From positions 1 through 8,099 of the forward strand of contig JAFDWD010000071.1 in the NCBI GenBank assembly GCA_018268695.1: DNA of 8,099 nt, in the 5' to 3' direction. Numbering within the stretch: position 1 is the first letter of the stretch; the number at the start of each line of letters is the position of its first letter. Made by a program: the position numbers and the translations under genes. Shown here in pieces: positions 6,313 through 8,099 of the stretch. The notes under the pieces are model-generated. The model did no database searches. It was not told where the DNA came from and worked only from the letters and a program-made list of their open reading frames with translations. This stretch comes from Actinomycetota bacterium. GTDB taxonomy: Bacteria > Actinomycetota > Thermoleophilia > Solirubrobacterales > 70-9.

Positions 6313-6337
6313 ATTTACACAATCCAAGTGTGTAAAT
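6313..6337. promoter_or_regulatory. Perfect palindromic operator in front of the ferredoxin operon (site 2)
   Basis: ATTTACACA (6313-6321) and TGTGTAAAT (6329-6337) are exact nine-base inverted repeats with a 7-base spacer. They are the same as site 1 apart from the outermost base pair and the unrelated spacer. The right arm reads into TAAATC (6333-6338), a possible -10, some 20 bases before the ferredoxin ATG and just before its TGGAGG ribosome site (6345-6350). The shared sequence, spacing and promoter position argue for one regulator acting on both operons. Confidence 0.8.
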
Positions 6338-6356
6338 CTGTCGACTGGAGGCGCTT

Positions 6357-6623
6357 ATGGCCTATGTGATCAACGAGCCATGCATCGGCACCAAGGACAA
6401 TTCCTGCGTGGAGGTCTGTCCCGTCGACTGCATCCACCCGACTCCCGACGAGGCCGATTATGGGCAACACCAGATGCTCTACATCGATCCTGACGAGTGC
6501 ATCGACTGTGATGCCTGCGTCGAGGCCTGCCCCGTGGACGCGATCACGCCCGAGGACATGGTCCCGCCGGAGTGGCACAAATACATCGAGATCAACGCCG
6601 CCTACTACAAGGACAAAGGTTGA
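6357..6623 (+). CDS. 7Fe ferredoxin ([3Fe-4S][4Fe-4S], FdxA-type)
   Basis: This 88-residue cytoplasmic electron carrier has cysteines at 9, 17, 21, 25, 48, 51, 54 and 58. The first motif is C-x7-C-x3-CP (EPCIGTKDNSCVEVCPVDC), the seven-iron type as in Azotobacter ferredoxin I. By that model Cys9, Cys17 and Cys58 bind [3Fe-4S], and Cys21, Cys48, Cys51 and Cys54 bind [4Fe-4S]; Cys25 is spare. A loop between the motifs (PTPDEADYGQHQM) and the C-terminal EWHKYIEINAAYY are as in other actinobacterial members. The ATG at 6357 follows TGGAGG by six bases. The operator 6313-6337 lies at its promoter, and the stop is one base before the next gene's ATG, so the pair is an operon. A siroheme reductase nearby (7211-8099) is a possible electron acceptor; that link is inference. 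Confidence 0.94.
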   Translation: MAYVINEPCIGTKDNSCVEVCPVDCIHPTPDEADYGQHQMLYIDPDECIDCDACVEACPVDAITPEDMVPPEWHKYIEINAAYYKDKG

Positions 6624-6624
6624 G

Positions 6625-7149
6625 ATGGCTGCCACGTCCGCCCGGGCCGGATGGGAATCGGTCCCTCCAATGACTGGAGGCATCTGGCAGCGGGTCGACG
6701 CATATACCTGGGCCTTCGCGGCCGTCGCAGTGGCGATGATCGTAGCCGGCGGCCTAATCGCGGCCATCAACAGCGCGACTCCATTCGCCCACGGCTCCTG
6801 GCTCGCCGCGTACCTGGTGCTGGTAGGCGGTGTGGCCCAGCTGCTCCTCGGCATCGGGTGTCTGGGACTGCCGCTACCCAGACTCTCGGCCGGCTTGAGA
6901 CGCGCTCAGCTGGGGCTATGGAACGTGGGTAACGTCGTCGTCGTCGGTGGCGTGCTCGGCAACTCAGTAGGAGTGGTCGTGGTCGGCAGTGCGATCGTGC
7001 TGGGCGCCCTCGGGGCCTTTGGCGTCGGAGGGGGGCCCAGCTGTCGATTCGATCGCGGCCGGGTGATCGTCTACCGGCTCGTGATCTTAGGGCTCGCGGG
7101 CAGCGTCCTCGTCGGCGCCGCACTGGCCGGTTCATCACCCGGGAACTGA
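6625..7149 (+). CDS. Small integral membrane protein of unknown function (about 5 TM), coupled to the ferredoxin
   Basis: I do not recognise this 174-residue family. Hydrophobic segments lie at about residues 29-49, 59-82, 95-112, 115-134 and 147-168. There is no signal peptide with a cleavage site and no metal-binding Cys motif; only Cys79 and Cys140 are present. Distinct features are FAHGSWLAAYLVLVGGVAQ, with His56 at the start of helix 2, and LWNVGNVVVVGGVLGN in helix 3. HGSW recalls the HGPL of the NnrS-like protein in this window, but the likeness is too short to claim homology. The ATG at 6625 lies one base after the ferredoxin stop, with AAAGG (6615-6619) five bases ahead, so translation is coupled and the operator 6313-6337 should govern both. 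Membrane electron transfer or NO/heme sensing with the ferredoxin is conceivable but unproven. Confidence 0.78.
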   Translation: MAATSARAGWESVPPMTGGIWQRVDAYTWAFAAVAVAMIVAGGLIAAINSATPFAHGSWLAAYLVLVGGVAQLLLGIGCLGLPLPRLSAGLRRAQLGLWNVGNVVVVGGVLGNSVGVVVVGSAIVLGALGAFGVGGGPSCRFDRGRVIVYRLVILGLAGSVLVGAALAGSSPGN

Positions 7150-7210
7150 ATGCATGAAGGCGGCGAATGCCCCTCGGGCGGAACCGTCGCCTCGCTCACC
7201 GGGACCCCAC
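7150..7210. other. Short convergent intergenic gap
   Basis: These 61 bases separate two genes that end towards each other. A weak pairing of GGCGA with TCGCC is present, but there is no strong stem or T-run, so I call no terminator. Confidence 0.5.
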
Positions 7211-8099
7211 CTAGATCGCGCACTCCCCCTCGCCGCGCTCGACCTTGTAGGGGGAGGAGCGGTTCCAGTCGATGAACTCATCCATCGTCTCGAGGCTGAA
7301 CTCGGCGGGCAGGGTGAGGTCTTTGACCTCGACTTCGAAGCGCTCGTTGCCGACCCGTTCGGAATAGGCCTCGAAGGTCTCGCCTGCCTCGCGCTCGGCC
7401 TCGTACATCAGCAGCCAGCGCTCGACCGCGTCCGGAACCCGCTTGGCGGGCAGGCGTGATTTGAGCCGCTTGCCGAAGGCGACGTCGCCGTCGGCGGCGC
7501 GACCGCCGATATGCGGAATGTAGGCGGGCATCTGGCGGTCGCCGATCTTCAGTGAGGCACCGTAGAAGCCGATCGTGCCGATGTGGTGCTGGCCGCAGCC
7601 GTTGGGGCACCCGCTCATCTTGATCTGCACCGCCCTGGTCAGCGGATCGGAGATCGCCATCCGCTCGAGCCGCGCGGAGATCGCCTCGTTCAATCCCATC
7701 GAGGCGGTGATCCCCATTTTGCAGCTGTCGGTGCCGGGGCAGCTGATCACGTCGTCGATTTCGAAGGCACCCGAGCCCTCCAGGCCGAAGTCACGCAGGG
7801 CGCTCCACACTTCGTACAGCGCCTCGTCGCGCACCCATCGCAGGACCAGGTTCTGCTCGACCGTGGTGCGGGCGTAGCCGCCGCAGTATTCGCGCATGAT
7901 CGCCGCCAGGGCGCGGAACTGCGCAGGGGTCAGATCGCCGCGGACGATCTTCACCGCCACCGCGTTGAAGCCGGCCTGGCGCTGTGGCTCAACGTTTCGC
8001 CGGAGGAACGTCTCGAAGTCGGGGCGGTCGAAGTTGGGCGAGCGGTAGACGATCCCGGTCGACGAGGGGGCTCTGGCCTCCTCGTTGTCGACAAAGGCG
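7211..8099 (-). CDS. Ferredoxin-dependent siroheme nitrite/sulfite reductase, C-terminal part (5' end outside the window)
   Basis: The enzyme family carries six-electron reduction of nitrite to ammonia or sulfite to sulfide, using a coupled siroheme and [4Fe-4S] centre. About 296 residues are visible. The frame is open to the window edge, so the Met at 7960 is internal. A ferredoxin-like half-domain (VEPQRQAGFNAVAVKI, then a TVEQNLVLRWV block) precedes the cluster ligands. These are SCPGTDSCK (Cx5C, codons at 7741 and 7723) and SGCPNGCGQHHIG (Cx3C, codons at 7609 and 7597), the exact arrangement of the family. It ends in GEGECAI at the TAG 7213-7211. The N-terminal half, which holds the substrate-site residues that help to tell nitrite from sulfite enzymes, is missing, so I leave the substrate open. 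It faces the ferredoxin operon convergently. Confidence 0.93.
   Translation of the reverse strand, partial: AFVDNEEARAPSSTGIVYRSPNFDRPDFETFLRRNVEPQRQAGFNAVAVKIVRGDLTPAQFRALAAIMREYCGGYARTTVEQNLVLRWVRDEALYEVWSALRDFGLEGSGAFEIDDVISCPGTDSCKMGITASMGLNEAISARLERMAISDPLTRAVQIKMSGCPNGCGQHHIGTIGFYGASLKIGDRQMPAYIPHIGGRAADGDVAFGKRLKSRLPAKRVPDAVERWLLMYEAEREAGETFEAYSERVGNERFEVEVKDLTLPAEFSLETMDEFIDWNRSSPYKVERGEGECAI

Noticed and set aside
7156..7195. Possible terminator hairpin between the convergent genes
   Set aside because: The stem is only about five pairs with a long loop and no T-run.

Overview
The window is GC-rich with a strong G/C bias at third codon positions. It uses GTG and TTG starts and carries ordinary single-copy bacterial genes. 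Gene families and motif style suggest a high-GC Actinomycetota, possibly of the Thermoleophilia/Solirubrobacterales kind: a chlorite-dismutase-fold (HemQ-like) heme protein followed by CtaA, an EFGNR-type heme A synthase, and a siroheme nitrite/sulfite reductase. The lineage is inferred from the proteins, not from any marker gene. No tRNA, rRNA, CRISPR or insertion sequence was seen.

Layout from left to right. (1) Bases 1-1626, plus strand: the 3' part of a HemQ/chlorite dismutase-family gene, split by a -1 reading-frame change near base 320, then ctaA (heme A synthase). (2) Bases 1601-4266, minus strand: a tightly packed operon transcribed leftwards. Its genes are a RIC-type di-iron Fe-S repair protein fused to a DUF2249 domain, a DUF59/MIP18 (SufT/PaaD-like) Fe-S assembly protein, and a 12-TM NnrS-like membrane protein whose end overlaps ctaA convergently. 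(3) Bases 4267-4415: a divergent control region. (4) Bases 4416-6289, plus strand: an OsmC-family peroxiredoxin, a DUF488/YeaO-like protein and an AlkA-like 3-methyladenine DNA glycosylase. (5) Bases 6357-7149, plus strand: a 7Fe ferredoxin and an unrecognised 5-TM membrane protein. (6) Bases 7211-8099, minus strand: the C-terminal part of a ferredoxin-dependent siroheme nitrite/sulfite reductase, running off the window.

The most striking feature is a repeated palindrome, TTTACACA-N7-TGTGTAAA, always with a 7-base spacer. It is perfect in front of the RIC operon (4275-4299), perfect in front of the ferredoxin operon (6313-6337) and degenerate in front of osmC (4351-4373). At each promoter its right half, read in the direction of transcription, forms or touches a -10-like hexamer, as a repressor site would. 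This ties three transcription units into one apparent regulon: Fe-S/NO damage repair (RIC, DUF59), an NnrS-like membrane protein, peroxide defence (OsmC), and a ferredoxin with an unknown membrane partner.

My working hypothesis is a nitrosative/oxidative stress and Fe-S maintenance regulon next to heme synthesis and nitrite/sulfite reduction genes. The regulator is not in the window and I cannot assign its family. The 5-TM protein, the NnrS-like protein and the RIC-DUF2249 fusion with an intact internal ribosome binding site are the least-described parts.
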